A stretch of DNA of 64,000 bases from GCA-003244245 sp035606945 (GTDB taxonomy: Bacteria > Actinomycetota > Actinomycetes > Mycobacteriales > Pseudonocardiaceae). Position 1 is the first letter of the stretch. Every line of letters starts with the position of its first letter. A program made the position numbers and the translations under genes. The stretch lies in the NCBI GenBank assembly GCA_035606945.1, contig DATNDR010000011.1:1-64000 (forward strand). Direction: 5' to 3'. Under the pieces are notes generated by a model, which had not been told where the DNA came from, did no database searches, and worked only from the letters and a program-made list of their open reading frames with translations. Positions 44,370 to 52,661 of the stretch are shown here, in pieces.

Positions 44370-45340
44370 TGACTGGGCCTTGCATCGGCCGACCGGATGC
44401 CGCCCTTCGCCGTGCCGGTGCGGCGACCTTCCACCTCCGTCAACGCGTTCAGCGCGGCCTGGTACGTCTCGTCGGGATCCAGCCGGCGCAGCTCCTCAGC
44501 GAGACATTCACGCACCGGACGGCGTCGCAGCGGCATCCGGCGGTCCGGTTGGCCTGGTTGGCGCAGGGTGCCTACCTTGCCGTCCGGGCGGACCAACTCC
44601 ACTGATCCGGAGCGGCGTTCCAGGACCGCGGCGCTGATCCCGCCGCCGGGAGGGCTGGTGCGGCGGCGCACCGGAACATGCAGGCGGGACCGCAACCAGC
44701 CCGCGAGCAAATCGGCGGACGGGTTATCGGCGGCGCCGGTCACGGTAACCGCTTCGACGTCCTCATAGGGCGGCAGATCGAGGGCCGCGGCAAGCAGGGC
44801 GCGCCACGGGGTGAGCCGGGACCACGCCAGGTCCGTGTCCCCGGCGGTGTAGGAGGTCCGCCTACTCTCGAGTGTCTTGATGGGCTGAGCGGCCGCAGCG
44901 GCGTCGGTGATGCGGCGCTGCGCCAGCTTCCCGATGGGATCCGCGGCGGGAACCGCCGGGGCCTGGCCGGGCCACCAGGCGACCACGGGGCAGTCGGGCA
45001 GCAGGAGCGGTATCACCACGCTGTCTCCATGGTCGGCCAGCGGACCGTACAGGCGCAGCACGAGAACCTCCGAGGCGCCGGCGTCACCACCGACACGAAT
45101 CTGGGCGTCCAGTCTGGTCCCGGCCCGCTTGAGACCTCGCGCCACCACCAGCACCCGGCACGGATGCTCCTTGCTGGCCTCGTTGGCGGCCTCGATCGAC
45201 TGCTCGACCTGGGCGGAATCATCGGTGACGATCACCAGGGTGAGCACCCGGCCCAGTGCCACCGCACCGCCGCGCTCCCGGATATCGATCAGTGCGTGGT
45301 TCACCGCCGCGGTCGTCGTCGACGGCAGGTCGATGATCAT
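44366..45340 (-). CDS. opcA: Glucose-6-phosphate dehydrogenase assembly protein OpcA
   Basis: The 324-residue protein is required for full Zwf activity in cyanobacteria and actinobacteria. Typical stretches: NHALIDIRERGGAVALGRVL, HPCRVLVVARG, VIPLLLPDCPVVAWWPGQAP and DLAWSRLTPWRALLAAALD. It normally follows zwf directly; here 3 kb with a DUF222/HNH gene, a photolyase remnant and an SDR gene separate them, so it probably has its own promoter in 45341-45504. Confidence 0.93.
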   Translation of the reverse strand: MIIDLPSTTTAAVNHALIDIRERGGAVALGRVLTLVIVTDDSAQVEQSIEAANEASKEHPCRVLVVARGLKRAGTRLDAQIRVGGDAGASEVLVLRLYGPLADHGDSVVIPLLLPDCPVVAWWPGQAPAVPAADPIGKLAQRRITDAAAAAQPIKTLESRRTSYTAGDTDLAWSRLTPWRALLAAALDLPPYEDVEAVTVTGAADNPSADLLAGWLRSRLHVPVRRRTSPPGGGISAAVLERRSGSVELVRPDGKVGTLRQPGQPDRRMPLRRRPVRECLAEELRRLDPDETYQAALNALTEVEGRRTGTAKGGIRSADARPSQ

Positions 45341-45504
45341 CGCTCGCCTCTGACCAGGGAAATCAGCCTCCTCTTTCAGGCACGACCGATGCCATGCTAG
45401 CGGCCCCGGACAGTCGGTGCCTGTTGCGCGACGACGCGAACGTGTTCAGGCAGTGTTGCTGAATCTGGACCGAGATTGTCAGGGGTCGGTTCTAAGGTCG
45501 GGCT

Positions 45505-46758
45505 ATGCCGACGGCGCCGGTGTGCCCACCAATAGTGTGGCAAAGCAGCGATGCGGAGCTGCTTGCTGAGCTGGGTGCGTTGGAAACCCAGTTGCACGCC
45601 ACCTGGGCGCAAATGTTGTCGGTCATCGCGGAAATCGATTCCCGGGGCATCGCCACCGCGAAAGGCTATGCTTCGACGGTAGAGCTGGTGCGGGCAGTGG
45701 CGCGGGTGCCGCGGAGTGAAGCGCGGTCAAGGGTCGATGCCGCGGCTGACGTGCAGCCCGGCCGCGGGCTCGGCGGCACGCCGCTGGCACCGCGGCTGCC
45801 GCAGACCGCTGCGGCGGTCGCCGAGCACGCGATCGGCGCCGCGGACGTCGCGGTGATCCGCTCGGTGCTGGCACGGATTCCGGCGCATGTCCGGGTGCAG
45901 CAGCGGGCGCAGGTGGAGACCGAGCTGGCAAAGCAGGCCCGCATTCTGGATGCCGGGCAGTTGGCGGTGCTGGGCAAGCGGATGCTGGCCTACCTCGACC
46001 AGGACGGCCGGCCACCCCAGGATCATCATCCCGAGACCCGGCGGCACCTGAGCTGGCGTGACCGTGACGGCGGCGTGGAGCTGGCCGGATGGCTGGATCG
46101 GGAAGCCGCCGAGATCGTCCGCTCGGCGCTGAGCCCGCTGGCCGCGCCCCGGCCGGCCACCGACACTGAGGTCGACCTGCGCACCGCCGCGCAACGGGAC
46201 GCCGACGCCCTGGTCGAGCTGGCGCAACGGGCGCTGGGTAGCGGCGAGCTCCCCACCGAGGGTGGGGAGCGCCCGCAGGTGGTGGTGACCGTCAGCCTGC
46301 CGGTGCTCCAAGGTCGCATCGGCTCGGCGTCACTCGCCCTGGGCGGTCCGATCAACGCCGAGATCGCCCGCCGCATCGCCTGTGACGCCGAAATCATCCC
46401 GGTCGTCCTCGGGGCCCGAGGTGAACCACTCGACGTGGGACGCGCCAGCCGCACGGTGCCCACCGCGATCCGCCGCGCGGTGATCCTTCGTGACGGCGGA
46501 TGTGTCTTTCCGGGTTGTTCCGTTCCGGCGCGCTGGTGCGATATTCATCACGTGATTCATTGGGCCGACGGCGGACCCAGCAGCGTCGGCAACTGCGTGA
46601 CGCTCTGCGGGCGCCATCACCGACTCATTCATCATTCGGACTGGCACATCGACATGACCGACGGAATTCCGCGATTCCACCCGCCACCCTGGCTCGGCGG
46701 ATTCCCGCGCCGCAATTCCCTTCACACCACATCGGATCTGATCCGAATCCGCGAGTAA
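45505..46758 (+). CDS. DUF222/HNH endonuclease (13E12 repeat family)
   Basis: The 417-residue protein has an N-terminal DUF222 region (AELLAELGALETQLHATWAQ ... ATAKGYASTVELVRAVARVP) and a C-terminal HNH nuclease: GGCVFPGC, WCDIHHVIHWADGGPSSVGN and CVTLCGRHHRLIHH with zinc Cys and catalytic His. The family is abundant and repetitive in actinobacteria, mobile-like, and of unknown physiological role. It lies opposite to the surrounding genes, and its 3' end coincides with the break in a photolyase gene. Confidence 0.9.
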   Translation: MPTAPVCPPIVWQSSDAELLAELGALETQLHATWAQMLSVIAEIDSRGIATAKGYASTVELVRAVARVPRSEARSRVDAAADVQPGRGLGGTPLAPRLPQTAAAVAEHAIGAADVAVIRSVLARIPAHVRVQQRAQVETELAKQARILDAGQLAVLGKRMLAYLDQDGRPPQDHHPETRRHLSWRDRDGGVELAGWLDREAAEIVRSALSPLAAPRPATDTEVDLRTAAQRDADALVELAQRALGSGELPTEGGERPQVVVTVSLPVLQGRIGSASLALGGPINAEIARRIACDAEIIPVVLGARGEPLDVGRASRTVPTAIRRAVILRDGGCVFPGCSVPARWCDIHHVIHWADGGPSSVGNCVTLCGRHHRLIHHSDWHIDMTDGIPRFHPPPWLGGFPRRNSLHTTSDLIRIRE

Positions 46759-46854
46759 ACAAGCGCCAACCAGGTGCGCCTCAACGGCGGCGTGCAGCAC
46801 TGGATTGTCGTGCACCCGCAAATCGCGGGTGAACAACGCGATCGCCACGCGCAT
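46756..46854 (-). pseudogene. phr: N-terminal stub of deoxyribodipyrimidine photolyase
   Basis: Directly after the stop of the SDR gene, ATG 46854 reads MRVAIALFTRDLRVHDNPVL and HAAVEAHLVGACLL. F-T-R-D-L-R-V-H-D-N-P is the diagnostic start of photolyases (about 450 residues). The similarity ends within about 35 codons, where the 3' end of the converging HNH gene begins; the frame then runs antisense through that gene. The remainder is not on its other side, so the 3' part of phr was deleted or replaced. Confidence 0.72.
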
Positions 46855-48351
46855 TCAGGCTTTTTCTGATGCTCGATGTGGTAGCCGCTCGGCGGCGCCG
46901 GTGATGTTGCGCGCCATGCCGCCGAAGACGATGCCGTGGAAGGGTGCGATGCCTCGCCAGTACAGATGTCCGGCCAGTCCATGGGGGGTGAACAGGGCCC
47001 GCTGCCGGTAGCGCGCGCCGTGGTCACCGTCCGGAACTACCTCGAGTTCCAGCCAGGCCCGGCCGGGCAGGCGCATCTCGGCGCGCAGCCGCAGCAGCCG
47101 GGGCCGGTCGAGGTACTCCACGCGCCACCAGTCCAGCGCCTCGCCGACGTGCAGCCGGTGCGGGTCGCGGCGGCCGCGGCGCAACCCCACGCCCCCGGCG
47201 AGCCGGTCGATCCAGCCGCGCACCGACCACGCCAGAGGAAAGGAGTACCAGCCGTGTTCACCACCGATGGCTTCGATGACATCCCAGAGAGTGTGCGGAT
47301 CGGCGGCGCAACGATGCTCTCGGATGTCCTGATACAGCGAACCGCCGGACCAGGCGGGGTCGGTGGGCAGCGGATCTGACGGTGCTCCCGGCCAGGAGGC
47401 GTCCGACCAGCGGGTGGGCACCTCGGCGCGGCGGGTGTGCATCAGCGCGAGCTCGACGGCGCGCTCGTAGTGCGTCAGACCCCGCTGCGGGTCCGGGATG
47501 TAGCCGGCGATGTCGCGATCGTGACAGACGACTTCGTGCACCAGCGACTCGATCAACGGGACGGCGATGCTGCGCGGTACCGGGGTGACCAGGTTCACCC
47601 ATTGCGCCGACAGCCACGGGGTCAGCACCGGCACCGGCACCACCACGCGGCGCGGCAGCCTGGCCACCACCGCATAGCGGCGCATCATCTCCAGGTAGGT
47701 CAGCACATCGGGGCCGCCGATGTCGAAGGCCCGGTTGACCGACAGAGGCAGCGCAGCGGCGTGCGTCAGGTAGTGCAGCACGTCGCGGACGGCGATGGGC
47801 TGGATGCGGTTGTGCACCCAGCGTGGCGTGACCATGGCTGGGAGCCGTTCGGTGAGGTAGCGCAGCATCTCGAAGCTGGCCGACCCGGACCCGAGGATCA
47901 CCGCAGCCCGCAACACGATGGCAGGCACGCCGGAGTCGAGCAGGATCTGCCCGACCTCGGCTCGCGAGGCCAAGTGGTCCGAGAGGGGCCCGGTGTAGGG
48001 AGTGAGCCCGGTGTCGGGAGTGATCCCGCCCAGGTACACCAGGCGGGCCACACCCGCCGCGCGAGCCGCCTCGGCGACCACGTGGGCGGCCCGGCGGTCG
48101 ACATCGACGAAGTCACGCCGGTTGAGCGAATGCACCAGGTAGTAGGCGACCTCCTGGCCGGCCATCGCATCTCGGACGCTGGCGGCATCGGTGGCGTCAC
48201 CGTGGACGATCTCAACCCGATCCCGCCACGGCACCTCATCGAGCTTGCCGGGAGTACGCGCCACCACCCGCACCCGATGGCCGGCGTCCAGCAGTGCTGG
48301 AACGAGGCGGCCACCGATATAGCCGGTGGCGCCGAGCACAACGCATCGCAT
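46855..48351 (-). CDS. SDR-family NAD(P)-binding protein with DUF2867 domain
   Basis: The 498-residue two-domain protein starts with a Rossmann domain (VLGATGYIGGRLVPALLDAG, VHGDATDAAS, YYLVHSL, LVYLGGI) related to complex-I NDUFA9-like atypical SDRs. A C-terminal DUF2867 domain follows (DPHTLWDVIEAIGGEHGWYS, DRPRLLRLRAEMRLPGRAWL). Such genes often precede photolyase genes in actinobacteria, as the phr stub here suggests. The substrate is unknown. Confidence 0.85.
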   Translation of the reverse strand: MRCVVLGATGYIGGRLVPALLDAGHRVRVVARTPGKLDEVPWRDRVEIVHGDATDAASVRDAMAGQEVAYYLVHSLNRRDFVDVDRRAAHVVAEAARAAGVARLVYLGGITPDTGLTPYTGPLSDHLASRAEVGQILLDSGVPAIVLRAAVILGSGSASFEMLRYLTERLPAMVTPRWVHNRIQPIAVRDVLHYLTHAAALPLSVNRAFDIGGPDVLTYLEMMRRYAVVARLPRRVVVPVPVLTPWLSAQWVNLVTPVPRSIAVPLIESLVHEVVCHDRDIAGYIPDPQRGLTHYERAVELALMHTRRAEVPTRWSDASWPGAPSDPLPTDPAWSGGSLYQDIREHRCAADPHTLWDVIEAIGGEHGWYSFPLAWSVRGWIDRLAGGVGLRRGRRDPHRLHVGEALDWWRVEYLDRPRLLRLRAEMRLPGRAWLELEVVPDGDHGARYRQRALFTPHGLAGHLYWRGIAPFHGIVFGGMARNITGAAERLPHRASEKA

Positions 48352-48372
48352 CTCAGCAGGCAGAGTTCGTCA

Positions 48373-49905
48373 TCACGGCCGCCGCCAGGTCCGGCCGGTT
48401 CGGGCGATCATCCGGTCCGCCGACGGCGGCCCCCAGGTGCCTGCCGGGTAGGGCTCTGGCGCGCCCTGCTTGGCCCAGTGCTCCAGCACCGGATCAAGGA
48501 TTCCCCAGGACAGCTCCACCTCCGCATTGACCGGGAACAACGACGGCTCACCGCGCAGCATGTCCAGCAGCAGCCGCTCGTACGCCTCGGGCGACGACTC
48601 GGTGAAGGCCGTGCCGTAACGGAAGTCCATCGTGACGCCGCGCACCTCCATCGCGGTGCCCGGCACCTTCGAGCCGAACCGGATGGTGACGCCCTCGTCC
48701 GGCTGGACCCGGATCACCAGGGCATTCTGGCCCAGCTCCTCGGTCATGGTCGCCTCGAACGGCAGATGCGGCGCCCGCTTGAAGACCACCGCGATCTCGG
48801 TGACCCGCCGGCCCAGCCGCTTGCCGGTACGCAGGAAGAAAGGCACGCCCGCCCATCGGCGGGTGTCCACCGCCAGCGTGATCGCGGCGAATGTCTCGGT
48901 GGTGGAGTCGGGGCGGAAGCCGCCCTCTTCGAGTACCCCGGCCACCTTGGTGCCGCCCTGCCAACCAGCCGTGTACTGGCCCCGCGCGGTGGTGTCGTCC
49001 AACGGCTCGACAAGTTTGACCGCGGAGAGCACCTTGAGCTTCTCGCCACGCAGAGATTCGGGGGAGAAGGACAGCGGCTCCTCCATTGCGGTCAGGGCGA
49101 GCAGCTGGATCAGGTGGTTCTGGATGACATCCCGGGCCGCGCCGATACCGTCGTAATAGCCGGCCCGGCCGGCCAGCCCGATATCCTCGGCCATGGTGAT
49201 CTGTACGTGATCCACATAATGGCTGTTCCAGATCGGCTCATAAAGCTGATTGGCGAATCGTAGCGCGAGAATATTCTGCACAGTCTCCTTGCCGAGGTAA
49301 TGGTCGATGCGAAACACCGACTCCTCAGGAAAGACGTCGTTGACGATTTCATTGAGTTCCCGGGCGCTGTGCAGGTCGTGCCCGAACGGTTTTTCGATCA
49401 CAACTCGGCGCCACTGGTCGCCGTCCTGCGCGGCCAATCCGGTGCGGGCGAGCTGCTTGAGGACCACCGGGAACATCGCGGGCGGGATGGACAGGTAGAA
49501 GGCGTGGTTGCCGCCGGTACCGCGTTCCTTGTCCAGGTCAGCGATCACGCTCGCGAGGCCGTCGAAGGCGGCATCGTCGTCGAAGCTGCCGGGCACGAAC
49601 CGGATGCCCTCGGACAGCCGCGCCCAGACCTCCTCCCGGAACGGGGTCCGGGCATGCTCCCGTACCGCGTCGTGGACCAGTTCAGCGAAGTTCTCGTCGG
49701 CCCAGTCCCGGCGGGCGAACCCGACCAACGCGAAACCGGGCGGCAGCAGCCCCCGGTTGGCCAGGTCGTAGAACGCCGGCATTAGCTTCTTGCGGGACAG
49801 GTCCCCGGTGACTCCGAAGATCACCACACCGCACGGTCCGGCGATCCGGGGCAGCCTCTTGTCCCGGCTGTCCACCAGCGGATTGACCCTACGTGTCACG
49901 ATCAT
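48373..49905 (-). CDS. zwf: Glucose-6-phosphate 1-dehydrogenase
   Basis: First enzyme of the oxidative pentose-phosphate pathway, 510 residues. NADP motif VVIFGVTGDLSRKKLMPAFY, catalytic RIDHYLGKETVQNILALRFA quoted as RIDHYLGKE, and EKPFGHD. ATG 49905 lies behind GGGGAG and overlaps the end of pgi by 17 bases; the frame open to 50010 is inside pgi and unlike Zwf. Confidence 0.95.
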   Translation of the reverse strand: MIVTRRVNPLVDSRDKRLPRIAGPCGVVIFGVTGDLSRKKLMPAFYDLANRGLLPPGFALVGFARRDWADENFAELVHDAVREHARTPFREEVWARLSEGIRFVPGSFDDDAAFDGLASVIADLDKERGTGGNHAFYLSIPPAMFPVVLKQLARTGLAAQDGDQWRRVVIEKPFGHDLHSARELNEIVNDVFPEESVFRIDHYLGKETVQNILALRFANQLYEPIWNSHYVDHVQITMAEDIGLAGRAGYYDGIGAARDVIQNHLIQLLALTAMEEPLSFSPESLRGEKLKVLSAVKLVEPLDDTTARGQYTAGWQGGTKVAGVLEEGGFRPDSTTETFAAITLAVDTRRWAGVPFFLRTGKRLGRRVTEIAVVFKRAPHLPFEATMTEELGQNALVIRVQPDEGVTIRFGSKVPGTAMEVRGVTMDFRYGTAFTESSPEAYERLLLDMLRGEPSLFPVNAEVELSWGILDPVLEHWAKQGAPEPYPAGTWGPPSADRMIARTGRTWRRP

Positions 49906-51505
49906 CTGAGCTCCCCAGCGCGTGCACCAGGGCAACCAATCCGGCCGGCCGGTCGCGCAGGTGCAGCCGAAGTACGGGACGGCCGTGCGCGGCCAGCACC
50001 TGGGCGTCACCCAAGGCCTGCGCCCGTTGTAGTCGTCCGAGGGAGAAGTCGGTACCCGGCACCGGGATGTCGGTGTCCACCGCGCCGGTCAGCTGGAGGA
50101 ACGATCCGTTCTGGTGGCCACCTTTGTGGTATTGGCCGGTTGAGTGCAGGAAACGCGGACCCCAGCCGAAGGTGGTCTGCAGACCAGCGCGGCGGGCGAA
50201 CTCGTCGCGCAATAGGGCAGCGGAGGCGTCGGCGATGCGATCGAGATATGCCTGCACCGCGAGGTAGCCGTGCGGCGGGGTGGCCGCGACCAGGGCTCGC
50301 AGCGCGTCGCCGAGCGTGGTGACGCCCGCGGGCAGCCAGTCTCCGACGGGATGCACCGCGACCTCACCGTCGACGAACCGGGGTTCGTCCTCCTCGGCGC
50401 CTTTGAGCTGTTCGCGGGCGGCGGCCTTGGCGGCTTCCACGTCGGGCTGGTCGAACGGGTTGATCGCCAGCAGCCGGCCAACCACCGCGATGGCGTGCTC
50501 CCACAGCAACATCTGCCCGCCGAGCGTGCCGCGCACCGCCACCGCGGCCGTGGGTACAGCCGGGCCGAGCACGACCGGGGTGGCGTCCGGGCCGGCGTCG
50601 GCGAAGCCCGGTGCGGCCGGGTTGCCCGCCACCACCGGTAGCAGGCCGGTGCCTTCCTTGCCGGTGGACTCGGCGATGAGCTGCTCGGCCCAGTCCGCAA
50701 AACCGACGATTCCTGAGCCGCTATCGGCGAGCACGACCTTCTCCGCGCCGACCGCATGGCCTGCGGCCAGCGCGGCGGCCAGTCGAAGTGCGGGGTTCGC
50801 CGGGTCGTCCAGAGCCAACAGCGGGGCCAGCTCGGCTGCCTCGTCCAGCAGCCGGGCGACGTCAGCCCCAGCCAGCCCGGCCGGAACCAGACCGAAGGCG
50901 GTCAGCGCCGAGTAACGGCCACCCACGTCCGGATCGGCGGTGATCACCGCCCGATACCCGTCCGCCTCGGCGATCTGTTGCAGAGGCGAGCCCGGGTCGG
51001 TGATCACTACCAGGTGCGCCGCCGGGTCCAGCCCGGCCGCGGTGAACGCGGCGGCAAAGATCCGCCGGTGGCTGTCGGTCTCCACCGTGGACCCCGACTT
51101 GGACGACACCACGAGCACGGTGCGGGCCAGGTCACCGGCCAGCGCATCGGCTACCTGGCCGGGGTCGGTGGTATCCAGCACGGTCAGCGCCACCTGGTCG
51201 GTCGCGCAGATCACCTCGGGGGCCAATGACGAGCCACCCATCCCGGCGAGCACCACCCGGTCGATGCCGTCGGAATGCAGCTTCACTCGCAATGCGTCGA
51301 TGGTGTCCAGTAGCGGGCGGGAACTGGCCGGCAGCCCCACCCAGGCAAGCCGGCGGGCGGCCTCGGGCTGCGCCTGCGGACCCCATAACGTGGGATCCTG
51401 ATGGGCCAGCGCCGATGCCACCCGCTCGGCGACGAGCTTGTCCACCCATGATTCCGCTGCACCCGCCAGACCGGTGGCGAGAATGTCGACGTCGAGTTGT
51501 GGCAT
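49889..51505 (-). CDS. pgi: Phosphoglucose isomerase, actinobacterial type
   Basis: The 538-residue protein has SIS-like domains: VLAGMGGSSLAPEVICATDQ, VLVVSSKSGSTVETDSHRRI, ADPDVGGRYSALTAFGLVPA and, near the end, FGWGPRFLHSTGQYHKGG. This divergent isomerase resembles the Pgi half of the transaldolase/Pgi fusions, and lies directly downstream of tal. Start ATG 51505; the upstream open frame is antisense-like over tal. Confidence 0.9.
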   Translation of the reverse strand: MPQLDVDILATGLAGAAESWVDKLVAERVASALAHQDPTLWGPQAQPEAARRLAWVGLPASSRPLLDTIDALRVKLHSDGIDRVVLAGMGGSSLAPEVICATDQVALTVLDTTDPGQVADALAGDLARTVLVVSSKSGSTVETDSHRRIFAAAFTAAGLDPAAHLVVITDPGSPLQQIAEADGYRAVITADPDVGGRYSALTAFGLVPAGLAGADVARLLDEAAELAPLLALDDPANPALRLAAALAAGHAVGAEKVVLADSGSGIVGFADWAEQLIAESTGKEGTGLLPVVAGNPAAPGFADAGPDATPVVLGPAVPTAAVAVRGTLGGQMLLWEHAIAVVGRLLAINPFDQPDVEAAKAAAREQLKGAEEDEPRFVDGEVAVHPVGDWLPAGVTTLGDALRALVAATPPHGYLAVQAYLDRIADASAALLRDEFARRAGLQTTFGWGPRFLHSTGQYHKGGHQNGSFLQLTGAVDTDIPVPGTDFSLGRLQRAQALGDAQVLAAHGRPVLRLHLRDRPAGLVALVHALGSSDDRDT

Positions 51506-51512
51506 CGCCGGC

Positions 51513-52640
51513 TCAGCCTGCCGTCGACGGGGTGGTCTTGGCCAGTTGCCCGGCGACCGTATCGGCCAGCTCGGCCCAGGACGCCTCGAACTTCTCCGCG
51601 CCCTCGCGCTCGAGGACGGCGAACACGTCGTCGACATCGATGCCGACGCCGGCCAGCTCATCGAAGACGCGTTGGGCCTGCCTGGCTGTGCCCGACACCT
51701 GGTCGCCGAGCACCTCCCCATGGTCGGCGAAAGCCAGCATGGTGTTCTCCGGCATTGTGTTGACCACCCCGGGTACGACCAGTTCGGTGACGTACTTGGT
51801 ATCCGGGTAGGCCGGGTTCTTCACCCCGGTCGACGCCCACAGCGGTCGCTGCGGCCGTGCCCCGGCGTCCTGCAGGCGCGCCCATCGCGGCGTCGCGAAC
51901 TCCTGCTGGTAGGCCGCGTACGCGAGCCGGGCGTTCGCTACCGCGGCCTGCCCGCGCAGTGCCAGCGCAGCCTCGGTGCCGATCGCCTCCAGCCGCTTGT
52001 CCACCTCGGTATCCACCCGGCTGACGAAGAACGACGCGACCGACACGATCGAGCTCAGGTCGTGGCCATTGGCGCCGGCCTGCTCCAGACCCGCGAAGAA
52101 CGCCGCCATCACCTCGCGGTAACGCTGCACCGAGAAGACCAACGTCACGTTGATGCTGATGCCGTCGGCCAGCGCACCGGTGATGGCCGGCAGGCCTTCC
52201 GTCGTCGCCGGAATCTTGATCATCAGATTGGGTCGATCCACCGTCTTCCACAGCTCGGCGGCTTGGGCGAGGGTGGCGTCGCAGTCATGCGCCAGCCGGG
52301 GATCGACCTCCAGCGACACCCTGCCGTCCAGCCCGGCGGTGGTCTCCCAGGTTCCGCTGAACACGTCACAGGCCAGCTGGACGTCCGCGACGGTGATCTC
52401 CCGCACGGTTTCCTCGACCGAGGCGCCGCGGGCGGCCAGCGCCCTGACCTGCTCGTCGTAGTCTTCCGCGTGCTCCAGCGCATGGGAGAAGATCGTCGGG
52501 TTGCTGGTCACCCCGACCACGTGCCGATGAGTGATCAGGTCGGCCAGGTTGCCCGAGGTGATCCGCTGCCGGGACAGGTCGTCCAGCCAGATCGACACGC
52601 CCGTCTCGGACAGCGCTTGCAGGGCATCGGTTTTGCTCAT
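51513..52640 (-). CDS. tal: Transaldolase
   Basis: The 375-residue enzyme of the non-oxidative pentose-phosphate pathway has VSIWLDDLSRQRITSGNLAD, GVTSNPTIFSHAL and the Schiff-base Lys in NLMIKIPATTEGLPA, the long actinobacterial form. Seven bases separate it from pgi and 21 from tkt, consistent with one operon. Confidence 0.95.
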   Translation of the reverse strand: MSKTDALQALSETGVSIWLDDLSRQRITSGNLADLITHRHVVGVTSNPTIFSHALEHAEDYDEQVRALAARGASVEETVREITVADVQLACDVFSGTWETTAGLDGRVSLEVDPRLAHDCDATLAQAAELWKTVDRPNLMIKIPATTEGLPAITGALADGISINVTLVFSVQRYREVMAAFFAGLEQAGANGHDLSSIVSVASFFVSRVDTEVDKRLEAIGTEAALALRGQAAVANARLAYAAYQQEFATPRWARLQDAGARPQRPLWASTGVKNPAYPDTKYVTELVVPGVVNTMPENTMLAFADHGEVLGDQVSGTARQAQRVFDELAGVGIDVDDVFAVLEREGAEKFEASWAELADTVAGQLAKTTPSTAG

Positions 52641-52661
52641 AGGGGTACCTCCCGCAGGGGG

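Noticed and set aside
45021..45037. TGTCTCCATGGTCGG inside opcA as a further element copy
   Set aside because: It lies within a conserved coding region, has an extra base and lacks the CCCGA arm; a chance match is likelier.
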